Shown here piece after piece: positions 1 to 6,899 of a stretch of DNA of 64,000 bases (positions are counted from its first letter, which is position 1; every line of letters starts with the position of its first letter). The position numbers and the translations under genes are program-made. The stretch lies in contig OZ247586.1 in assembly GCA_965233855.1 (NCBI GenBank), forward strand, positions 744,001-808,000, written 5' to 3'. The notes below the pieces were generated by a model that was given only the letters and a program-made list of their open reading frames with translations, was not told the DNA's origin and made no database searches. This DNA comes from Megaera_A sp965233855 (GTDB lineage Bacteria > Pseudomonadota > Alphaproteobacteria > Rickettsiales > Rickettsiaceae).

Positions 1-2
1 AC

Positions 3-293
3 GAGGAACCGGGTCACATCAAATTAATGCCAGGACTTTATTACAACCCGTATTTTGATGGAGAGCAGCTTGCAATGCCAGCACCGCTATCATCGGATCA
101 AGTTGAATTTATGGATGGAACTCCAGCAACTGTTGAGCAAATGGCTAGAGATGTTACGATCTTCCTACAATGGGCAGCAGAACCAGAAATGGAACATAGA
201 AAATCCATGGGACTAAAAGTAATGCTCTATTTGCTAGTCTTTACTATTTTCTTCTATATAGCGAAGAAAAAACTATGGAGAAAAGTAAAATAA
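3..293 (+). CDS. petC: Cytochrome c1, C-terminal part (bc1 complex)
   Basis: This is the last 96 codons of a gene that enters from the left edge; the frame is open from base 3. The protein is the c-type haem subunit of the cytochrome bc1 complex, passing electrons from the Rieske protein to cytochrome c at the outer face of the inner membrane. Visible family marks are the NPYFDGEQLAMPAPL stretch, which carries the methionine that ligates haem in this family, then the conserved DGTPATVEQMARDV and WAAEPE blocks. A C-terminal membrane anchor (VMLYLLVFTIFFYIA) ends in a lysine-rich cytoplasmic tail. The CXXCH haem site lies outside the window. A hairpin terminator follows the stop. Confidence 0.93.
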   Translation, partial: EEPGHIKLMPGLYYNPYFDGEQLAMPAPLSSDQVEFMDGTPATVEQMARDVTIFLQWAAEPEMEHRKSMGLKVMLYLLVFTIFFYIAKKKLWRKVK

Positions 294-310
294 AACGAAC
301 TTAAAAAATA

Positions 311-344
311 AACAGCGAAGAGATATTGACTCCTCGCTGTTTTA
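311..344. terminator. Bidirectional hairpin terminator between petC and the acidic hypothetical gene
   Basis: A 12-base stem (AACAGCGAAGAG pairing with CTCCTCGCTGTT, one mismatch) is followed by TTTT on the plus strand. It is flanked by an A-rich run on the other side, giving a T-run on the minus strand. The two genes converge here, so it can end both transcripts. Confidence 0.75.
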
Positions 345-356
345 AAAACCTAATAC

Positions 357-773
357 TTATTGCCCTTCGTAATATTCTTCTTCTCCAGATATATCCACTT
401 CATCTTCTATATCATCTTCATGTACACCAATTATACTATCGAATAGCATACGATCAGCACTATGGTAATCTCCTGTATCACCTAACTCTTCTTGTATCCA
501 ATCAATAGCAAATTTTACATAATCTGCATCACCAGAATTCTGTAAAACAAGTTCATCAACATCACCAGACATAAGTTCAAAATGAAGTGGATCTTCAGAA
601 TATCTATCTAAAATAGCTTCAAGACCTCCATACTCCCCTCCATTAAAAATTTCAACAAATTTATCTCCATTTCCATCATCTGAAATTGTTATCAAAAGAC
701 CTCGATGAGCGACAGATAAATCAGCTAGTACGATTTCACCTGAATCAATAAGTCCTTGTATTTCTTCATCCAT
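357..773 (-). CDS. Hypothetical acidic protein
   Basis: The product is 138 aa and I do not recognise a family. I chose the ATG at 773 because GGAG sits eight bases upstream; an upstream in-frame start at 809 would add 12 hydrophobic residues and lacks a ribosome binding site. The protein is strongly acidic, starts MDEEIQGLIDSGEIVLADLS, has no signal peptide or membrane segment, and ends in a Glu/Asp-rich tail (DISGEEEYYEGQ). The first half alternates beta-like hydrophobic stretches with glycines, suggesting a small soluble fold. The gene stands alone, convergent with petC. Confidence 0.6.
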   Translation of the reverse strand: MDEEIQGLIDSGEIVLADLSVAHRGLLITISDDGNGDKFVEIFNGGEYGGLEAILDRYSEDPLHFELMSGDVDELVLQNSGDADYVKFAIDWIQEELGDTGDYHSADRMLFDSIIGVHEDDIEDEVDISGEEEYYEGQ

Positions 774-866
774 TATTAGTTCTCCAAAATTTATTATGTA
801 CAAAAACAATTTTTATACTAATTGAAACTTATCTAATAAAAATTAACTTTTAGAAATAGTAATAAT

Positions 867-892
867 TCACCTAAGACTCCTACCTAAGGTGA
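867..892 (-). terminator. Weak hairpin downstream of comF
   Basis: A nine-base stem with one mismatch (TCACCTAAG and CTAAGGTGA, eight-base loop) lies 17 bases past the comF stop and is followed on the minus strand by a T-rich stretch without a clean T-run. It plausibly ends the comF operon. Confidence 0.35.
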
Positions 893-908
893 CAATACTT
901 AAAAAAAA

Positions 909-1619
909 CTATGTAGTTCCAATCGTCATAAGCTTAACTTCTTTTGCCCCTGCTCTCTTTAACATAGCACTACATGTATTGCTAGTTTCACCAGTAGTTC
1001 TTACGTCATCCACTAATAAAACCACCTTACCTTTAATATTATATTTTTTATTCATTACAAGAGTTCCACTCAGATTCTTTTTTCTTTGAGAGCGAGATAA
1101 AGAAGTTTGAGGTTTTGTCCATTTAGTTTTGATTAATAAATCTGGCAACTCTACTATTTCAAGAGATTTAGCAATTTGTTTTCCTAATATTTGTGGTGGA
1201 TTATAATTTCTAAAAATACGCTTTAATCTATTCATTGGCACAGGTGCTATAAGATCTACATCTGTAAAATCATTTTTATATCTAGAAATCAATAATTTTG
1301 AAAATAATTTAGCATTACTAGTCTGATCATTATATTTGAAGCCATGAATTAGCTTTTTACTGTTTTCATCAAACTTAAATAAGCTTCTTGCTAAATCATA
1401 TTTTGGGGGTTCAATAATACATTTTCCACACTCGCTCTGCCCTTCCATTACAAACTCAAACGGAAAACCACATATCTTGCAAAATGGTGCTGAAATAAAA
1501 TCAAGCTTACTAAAACAAGAAGAACATAAACCATCCCCTTGATCCGTGAGTTCATAACATGATGCGCATCTATGGGGCAACACAAAATCTGTAAAATTTG
1601 ACAACATCTCTTTAAACAC
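909..1619 (-). CDS. comF: ComF family phosphoribosyltransferase-like protein
   Basis: The product is 236 aa. An N-terminal zinc-ribbon region has four CxxC knuckles (CASC, CSSC, CKIC, CGKC, residues about 18-70). The C-terminal PRTase-like domain carries the PRPP loop VVLLVDDVRTTGET at about residues 198-211. The family is linked to DNA uptake and to later steps of recombination in free-living bacteria; its substrate is not established. The start is GTG, sharing one base with the TAG of the upstream ubiH-like gene and preceded by AGAAGG. An internal ATG at 1607 has no spaced ribosome site. It is the last gene of a five-gene minus-strand run. Confidence 0.87.
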   Translation of the reverse strand: MFKEMLSNFTDFVLPHRCASCYELTDQGDGLCSSCFSKLDFISAPFCKICGFPFEFVMEGQSECGKCIIEPPKYDLARSLFKFDENSKKLIHGFKYNDQTSNAKLFSKLLISRYKNDFTDVDLIAPVPMNRLKRIFRNYNPPQILGKQIAKSLEIVELPDLLIKTKWTKPQTSLSRSQRKKNLSGTLVMNKKYNIKGKVVLLVDDVRTTGETSNTCSAMLKRAGAKEVKLMTIGTT

Positions 1620-2776
1620 TATTGCCTTCTGCCCATAGTATATTTAATAAGCAACTTCTTAAATGGAGGAATTTTCTCAATCACTTTAAAGCCAGCATTT
1701 CTTCCCATTTGCATAATTTTTGAATTATTAGAAAAAACAGTGTTAATAGTATCAGTAATTTCTAGCATATTGCTATTATCACTTTTGCGAAACTTTTGAT
1801 ATTGATTTAACATATGGTCATTAACTCCATGGTCTAGAACCAAATTTACCAAACAATCAATATCTTTAATCCCCTGATTTAAACCTTGCCCTGCAAGGGG
1901 GTGAATAATATGCGCAGTATCTGCAATTAGGGCTATTCTTTTATTAAAATATTTATCAGCTTCATATGCTTTTAATGGAAAACCCGCAATATCACCTTCT
2001 ATTTGAATGTCACCAAGAAACTCGCCAAAATTATCCTGAACAATTTCTCTAAACTCCTCTTTTGGCAATTCTTCGAGCACTTGCTTCATGTCAGATTCAA
2101 CAGTCCAAACAATTGATGATAAATTCTGACCCTTCAAAGGCAAAATAGCAAATGGCCCTGTAGGCATAAAATGTTCTACAGCCGTCCCTTCATGCCGCCT
2201 TTCATGACGAACTATAAAAGTGAATGCACATTGGTCATAATTTTTTTCTGCAGCGCTTGAGAAAAATTTTTGTTTTGCTATTGAATTACGCCCGTCACAC
2301 ACTAATAATAGATCCGATTTATGCTCATACTTATTATCTAAAGTTAATATACATCCATCTATAGTATTCTCTGCAACGCTGTATGAGCAATTTTCAATAA
2401 GCGTAATTAATTTATTAGAACAAACTAAATCAAATAATATTTTCTTAAATTCAGTATTTTGAACTAAATACCCCATTATTTCACCAGCCTTTAGCTCAGA
2501 AGAAGCAAAATGCAACATTTCTGGAGCTTTATTATCAACAACATAAATGTCGTTTATTGGGCCAATAAATTCTAATAAATTATCCCATATGCCAATCTCT
2601 TGAAAAAAAATCTTTGAATAAGCAGTTAGAGCTGTTGTTCTTATATCAACAAAAAAACCTTGATCGGCACTAGATCTCCTTTCTATAATCGTAGTGGGAA
2701 TATTTTTGCTGGCAAGCGCAAGAGCTGATATCATTCCACTTAACCCACATCCAGCTATCGTAATTTTAGGGAGCAT
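1619..2776 (-). CDS. UbiH/UbiF-family FAD-dependent ring hydroxylase
   Basis: This 385-aa flavoprotein monooxygenase most likely hydroxylates the aromatic ring during ubiquinone synthesis. The N-terminus has the Rossmann motif GCGLSG (residues 9-14). The mid-protein DG motif is VCDGRNS, and the second FAD motif IADTAHIIHPLAGQGLNQG replaces the usual GDAAH with ADTAH. Which ring position it acts on cannot be read from sequence; UbiH, UbiF and UbiL are near relatives. ATG at 2776 is preceded by AAGGAAAA and lies inside the end of mrpF, so translation is probably coupled. Ubiquinone feeds the bc1 and Sdh complexes also coded in this window. Confidence 0.85.
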   Translation of the reverse strand: MLPKITIAGCGLSGMISALALASKNIPTTIIERRSSADQGFFVDIRTTALTAYSKIFFQEIGIWDNLLEFIGPINDIYVVDNKAPEMLHFASSELKAGEIMGYLVQNTEFKKILFDLVCSNKLITLIENCSYSVAENTIDGCILTLDNKYEHKSDLLLVCDGRNSIAKQKFFSSAAEKNYDQCAFTFIVRHERRHEGTAVEHFMPTGPFAILPLKGQNLSSIVWTVESDMKQVLEELPKEEFREIVQDNFGEFLGDIQIEGDIAGFPLKAYEADKYFNKRIALIADTAHIIHPLAGQGLNQGIKDIDCLVNLVLDHGVNDHMLNQYQKFRKSDNSNMLEITDTINTVFSNNSKIMQMGRNAGFKVIEKIPPFKKLLIKYTMGRRQ

Positions 2777-3038
2777 CGGGATTTTCCTTTTTATGTTTCT
2801 GCATAAAATATTTTAAATAAGCATTTGTAGCTACAACGCTAAGCAAGAAATATATTAAAGCAATATCAATATATGAGCTATTAACTTTAAATGAGCCAAG
2901 AAAGCATATAAATAGTGCCGCAACACTGGTTCCTGTATTTAAAAATAATAGCTTAATAAACATATCTTTCTGCAAGAAAGCGCCGCAAATAATTATTGAT
3001 GATAGAATTAATACTAAGATTAAACAGATATTCAGCAT
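2766..3038 (-). CDS. mrpF: Mrp/Mnh-type Na+/H+ antiporter subunit F
   Basis: The 90-aa protein has three hydrophobic segments (about residues 3-20, 29-49, 55-77) and the F-subunit pattern with a conserved Asp in the last helix (SYIDIALIYFLLSVVATNAYLKYF). MrpF is a small subunit of a multi-subunit cation/proton antiporter in the inner membrane. It lies one base from mrpE and overlaps the ubiH-like gene by 11 bases. Only E and F are here; the large A and D subunits must be elsewhere or absent. Confidence 0.8.
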   Translation of the reverse strand: MLNICLILVLILSSIIICGAFLQKDMFIKLLFLNTGTSVAALFICFLGSFKVNSSYIDIALIYFLLSVVATNAYLKYFMQKHKKENPDAP

Positions 3039-3039
3039 A

Positions 3040-3519
3040 TTACTTTACAACCTCTTTGATCCTCTTATCCATCTCTCCTTCCTGTAAATCATTCATAAAA
3101 CTAATGTCTAAGGCATGGACGAGCAGATGGTTATCTTCAGTTGATAATGTAACTGTACCTGGTGTTAAAGTAATAGAGTTTGCATAAGTCACTATCCCTA
3201 TATTATTTTTTTGTATTGTTTCAATAGGTTCAAGAATTGGCTGTATTCTCAAGTTTTTTCTCCACGAAATTTTAACAACTGCAATAGACGACATTAAAAC
3301 TTCTTTTAAAAGCCATCCAATATATAAAATGAACGAAATTTTGAAATAGTTTTTCTTAGGCATCAAATCAAGAAAAATAGATAAAAACAGAGTTAGTAAT
3401 GAAGCCGACAACATAAACAAAATTTGTTGTACCGTAGTTGGAATACCGGCCAAACCTATCCATATTACTACAAAAAAAACGTAAGCTATAATCTTAGTGA
3501 GCATTCGAACCCGCTGCAT
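3040..3519 (-). CDS. mrpE: Mrp/Mnh-type Na+/H+ antiporter subunit E
   Basis: The 159-aa protein has two or three hydrophobic segments in the first 85 residues. The typical MrpE half after the membrane part includes the TLTPGTVTLS signature (about residues 117-126) and a short acidic-basic tail. MrpE helps assemble the Mrp antiporter complex. ATG at 3519 overlaps the DHA2 gene by 26 bases; an internal ATG at 3504 would shorten the overlap to 11 bases, and neither has a strong ribosome site. It sits directly before mrpF. Confidence 0.82.
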   Translation of the reverse strand: MQRVRMLTKIIAYVFFVVIWIGLAGIPTTVQQILFMLSASLLTLFLSIFLDLMPKKNYFKISFILYIGWLLKEVLMSSIAVVKISWRKNLRIQPILEPIETIQKNNIGIVTYANSITLTPGTVTLSTEDNHLLVHALDISFMNDLQEGEMDKRIKEVVK

Positions 3520-5050
3520 TTTTAGGAGTTGAAGAAAAAGGAATCAATATCATTCCCATACAAAATAATATAGTAATGATAACAAAGACATTATTAATTG
3601 CAATTATAAATGCCTCCCTTGAAACAACATTATCTAACATCTGCAGTGCAGCTAATTTTGGATTATCCACTTTGCCTATTAACCCTTGAGTAAAAAATTC
3701 GATTCTCTCCTGCACTTGTGGAGATGTTAATGGTATATTCTCCTTCATACTTTGCGCATATATTTTTGTTTTAGATATAATCAAACTATTTATTATAGCT
3801 AAACCAATTGCACCTCCTAAATTCCTTGTCAAATTATATAATCCACTAGCATTCTGCACATCATCTTTATGCATAGTACCTAGTGCTAAATCATTAATTG
3901 GCATAAAACAAAACATTAACGCTAAACCTCTTACTACTTGAGGTAAGAAAAACTCCCAATATTCAGATTCTGCTGTTAAAAAACTATTTAGATAACACCC
4001 AAGAGCAAAAGTTCCAAAGCCAATAGCTAGAATGAATCTTTTATCAACACCAGAATCGAACATCTTTCCGGCAAGTGGTGCTGAAACAAATTGAAAAACA
4101 CCAGTAACAATCATAGTTATTCCTATTTGAAGCGTATTATATCCAGCTATAGTAAATAAAAATAATGGAAGTAAATATACAGTCCCATAAAGACCAACAC
4201 CAAGAATAAATGAATAAATACACCCAAAACTAAAATTCTTATTCTTAAATGAACTAAGATCAATAATTGGGTTTTTACAAGTAAGCTCTCTAATAATCAG
4301 CCAGATAAAAGTAACAAATACAAGAATTGACAAAAATAATATATGATTATCATCAAACCAATCCTTCTTATTCCCCTCTTCCAATACATATTGAAGAGAA
4401 CCAAGACTTACAGCCATCAATATAATCCCTATAAAATCAAAATTATTTAACAACTTGTAATTTGGTTTATCAAAATCTACGTATTTAAAAACTACTACGC
4501 ATACAAATATTCCAGGAATAATATTTAGTAAAAACATAAAGTGCCAAGAAATAGCTTCTGTAATATATCCTCCAAGTGTTGGACCAATCGTCGGAGCAAC
4601 CGTCACCACGAGGCCTATTATCATAGTAACTTTTACATGCATTCTTTTCGGAAAAATTATAAAAACCACACCAAATGCTGTTGGAATCATAGCTCCTCCA
4701 AACAAACCTTGAAGAGCCCGAAATATAATCATTGATTCAATATTCCAGGCAAAAGAACAAAGTAAACTCATGATTGTAAAACCAAAAGCAGCAATAAAAT
4801 ATGAAATTCTTGTAGAGAGTAATCGCGCTGCAAAACCAGTAATTGGTATAATAATAACTTCTGCAATTAAATATGAAGTTTGGATCCAGGAAAGCTCATC
4901 GCCAGAAGCAGATAATCCAGCAGCTATAACAGATAACGAACTTGCAACAATTTGTATGTCTAAAATAGCCATAAACATTCCAACAACCATTGCAAAAAAA
5001 GCAATAATAGTTTTTGTTGTTACTACTGGCTCTAAATCTGAATCTTCCAT
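3494..5050 (-). CDS. DHA2-family MFS multidrug exporter (EmrB-like)
   Basis: The protein is 518 aa from the ATG at 5050; a TTG at 5110 would add 20 residues not found in the family. It shows about 14 hydrophobic segments. The first helix carries MFMAILDIQIVASSL, the classic D-containing EmrB/QacA motif, and loop motif A-like and motif C regions (ATIGPTLGGYI-type, here APTIGPTLGGYI) follow near residue 150. DHA2 pumps export drugs, bile salts or other amphipathic compounds with protons, in partnership with an EmrA-type adaptor; no adaptor gene is adjacent. It heads the operon that continues with mrpE, mrpF, ubiH-like and comF. Confidence 0.88.
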   Translation of the reverse strand: MEDSDLEPVVTTKTIIAFFAMVVGMFMAILDIQIVASSLSVIAAGLSASGDELSWIQTSYLIAEVIIIPITGFAARLLSTRISYFIAAFGFTIMSLLCSFAWNIESMIIFRALQGLFGGAMIPTAFGVVFIIFPKRMHVKVTMIIGLVVTVAPTIGPTLGGYITEAISWHFMFLLNIIPGIFVCVVVFKYVDFDKPNYKLLNNFDFIGIILMAVSLGSLQYVLEEGNKKDWFDDNHILFLSILVFVTFIWLIIRELTCKNPIIDLSSFKNKNFSFGCIYSFILGVGLYGTVYLLPLFLFTIAGYNTLQIGITMIVTGVFQFVSAPLAGKMFDSGVDKRFILAIGFGTFALGCYLNSFLTAESEYWEFFLPQVVRGLALMFCFMPINDLALGTMHKDDVQNASGLYNLTRNLGGAIGLAIINSLIISKTKIYAQSMKENIPLTSPQVQERIEFFTQGLIGKVDNPKLAALQMLDNVVSREAFIIAINNVFVIITILFCMGMILIPFSSTPKNAAGSNAH

Positions 5051-5654
5051 AAATTTAACTAAAATAATATCACTAATAAAAGTTATATATATGAATGAGG
5101 ATAAGAGCAATATATTCGAGATTTTTCATTAAATTATTAAATTGCAAACTAAATTATCTTAATTAACACATTAACTATTTTATGTTGATATAAAGTTACC
5201 TTATATTAATATATCATCTGTTAAATGATTGATTTTTATCTATAAATGACAAATTTTTAGGAAGATAATCATTGAACTATTTAAATGTATTTTTTCTAAA
5301 TTTGATACGACTAGTTGAAAAGCAATAAGTTAATACAACACCTGATAAAATAAATTTATTTCTTCTTCAACCTCATATCTAATATGATAAAACCTAACTA
5401 TTTAATTTTTTACTAACTCCAAAAAAATTATTTAATATATATAAAAATCAAGAACATAGAGATAAAATTAAAAAAGTAAAAACATGACTATTAATGCGAA
5501 TAATATTTTTACTCTTCTCTAAAGTATATTTTTAGTAACTTTTTTTAATTTTCTATTGCGTTTCTATTAATTTATGTTAGAAATGATGGCTAAACTATTA
5601 ACGTGCTTAAGTTTTTATGGCCAAGAGAATAAAACAAACATCCTTAAATAGAAC
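5051..5654. other. Long AT-rich intergenic stretch, no gene seen
   Basis: About 600 bases between the DHA2 gene and the IS6 copy. It is very AT-rich with stops in all frames. It should hold the minus-strand promoter of the DHA2 operon, but I cannot single out one box pair among many TATAAT-like strings. No hairpin or remnant gene is convincing. Confidence 0.5.
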
Positions 5655-6489
5655 GGTTCTGTCGCATGTGTTGTGAAAGTCAATCAAAGAGAATATACTG
5701 AAAATAAAAAAGGCTTTACATGAGATATGCTATTTCCCCTAAATTAACAAAATATTTCAAAGGTTTTTGTTCCTCGCCGGAAATAATAATGCTGTTTGTT
5801 TATATGAAATGTAGATTTTCCTTGAGCTATCGAGATCTTGAGGAGCTAGCTCATATCAGAGGCGCAGTAATAGATCATAGTACTCTACAAAGATGGATTA
5901 AAAGATTTGTTCCGTTGATAGATAAGCAAGTTAGAAAAAGAAAGAAAGCAGTTGGTTCAAGTTGGCGTATGGATGAAACCTATATCAAGCTGGATGGTCG
6001 CTGGATTTATCTCTATCGTGCTGTAGATTCTTTGGGTAATACTATAGAGTTTTTGCTGAGGAAGCGCAGGGATAAAGCGTCTGCTAAGGCGTTCTTCCGT
6101 AAAGCGTTTAAAAATAATGATATTCCTGATAAGGTGAATATTGATAAAAGCGGAAGTAATAAATCAGCTCTTAATAGTGCAAATGATAATCTATTAGAAA
6201 ATGAGAAAATAGAGATTATTCAAAACAAATATTTCAATAATATTATGGAACAAGATCATAGATTTATTAAGAAGCGAACAAAGCCTATGCTGGGGTTTAA
6301 AAACTTCCAATCTGCAAAAATCACTATTACAGGAATAGAAAATATTAGAATGATTCAGAAAGGCCAAATTATTGGAGCTGATTCTTACCTTTATGCTTTT
6401 GAGAATTTTCAAACCCTCATGGCTTCATAACGCCTGAAATCTGAGAATTATAATTTTTAAGATTAGATGCTAACACATGCGACAGAACC
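5655..6489 (+). mobile_element. IS6-family insertion sequence, copy A (intact)
   Basis: The element is 835 bp, bounded by perfect 18-bp inverted repeats: GGTTCTGTCGCATGTGTT at 5655-5672 and its complement at 6472-6489. It holds one transposase gene. Size, single gene and protein type fit the IS6/IS26 family, which moves by replicative cointegration. The flanking eight bases (AATAGAAC on the left, TTGTAGAG on the right) do not form a target duplication, because the right side abuts a truncated sister copy. Confidence 0.93.
5720..6430 (+). CDS. IS6-family DDE transposase (intact copy)
   Basis: The 236-aa transposase has an N-terminal helix-turn-helix part (YRDLEELAHIRGAVIDHSTL, about residues 34-53) and a DDE core. 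The acidic residues are in MDETYIKLDGRW (about 83), VNIDKSG (about 139) and NIMEQDHRF (about 174), matching the D-D-34-E spacing of IS6 enzymes. This copy reads TGG (Trp) just before the first catalytic Asp, where copy C has a stop. It is the only apparently functional IS6 transposase in the window and could act in trans on the other copies. Confidence 0.93.
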   Translation: MRYAISPKLTKYFKGFCSSPEIIMLFVYMKCRFSLSYRDLEELAHIRGAVIDHSTLQRWIKRFVPLIDKQVRKRKKAVGSSWRMDETYIKLDGRWIYLYRAVDSLGNTIEFLLRKRRDKASAKAFFRKAFKNNDIPDKVNIDKSGSNKSALNSANDNLLENEKIEIIQNKYFNNIMEQDHRFIKKRTKPMLGFKNFQSAKITITGIENIRMIQKGQIIGADSYLYAFENFQTLMAS

Positions 6490-6660
6490 TTGTAGAGTAC
6501 TATGATCTATTACTGCGCCTCTGATATGAGCTAGCTCCTCAAGATCTCGATAGCTCAAGGAAAATCTACATTTCATATAAACAAACAGCATTATTATTTC
6601 CGGCGAGGAACAAAAACCTTTGAAATATTTTGTTAATTTAGGGGAAATAGCATATCTCAT
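6490..6660 (-). pseudogene. Transposase remnant of truncated IS6 copy B
   Basis: From the ATG at 6660 it codes the first 57 residues of the IS6 transposase (MRYAISPKLTKYF through DHSTLQ). It then runs into copy A's terminal repeat, adding a few unrelated residues before stopping near 6463. It keeps only the DNA-binding part and no catalytic residues. Confidence 0.88.
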
Positions 6661-6725
6661 GTAAAGCCTTTTTTATTTTCAGTATATTCTCTTTGATTGA
6701 CTTTCACAACACATGCGACAGAACC
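6490..6725 (-). mobile_element. Truncated IS6 copy B, joined head-on to copy A
   Basis: These 236 bases match, in the opposite orientation, the transposase-start end of the same IS, including the terminal repeat at 6708-6725. The sequence begins abruptly (TTGTAGAGTACTATG) exactly at the outer base of copy A's right repeat. Copy A therefore landed inside copy B or deleted up to it, and the distal 600 bases of copy B are gone. The segment reads the same as the matching part of copy C at 16575-16810. Confidence 0.9.
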
Positions 6726-6759
6726 TAGACATTAATCACTAATTATTATTGCATAATTA

Positions 6760-6782
6760 TCTCTCTCTCTATATATATATAA
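6760..6782 (+). repeat. Dinucleotide tract (TC)n(TA)n upstream of the autotransporter
   Basis: A run of alternating T and C is followed directly by alternating A and T, about five units each. It sits between the truncated IS end and the autotransporter start, with a TATAAT at 6789-6794 right after it. Such tracts can change length by slippage. Confidence 0.7.
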
Positions 6783-6899
6783 TTGCTTTATAATTTCAGA
6801 TTTGTAGTCTTAGTTAAATTTTGACTTTTAATTATAGACAATGCAATCAAAAACAAATTTTTTAAATATATTAACCAATAAACAAGGAAATAAAGAATT

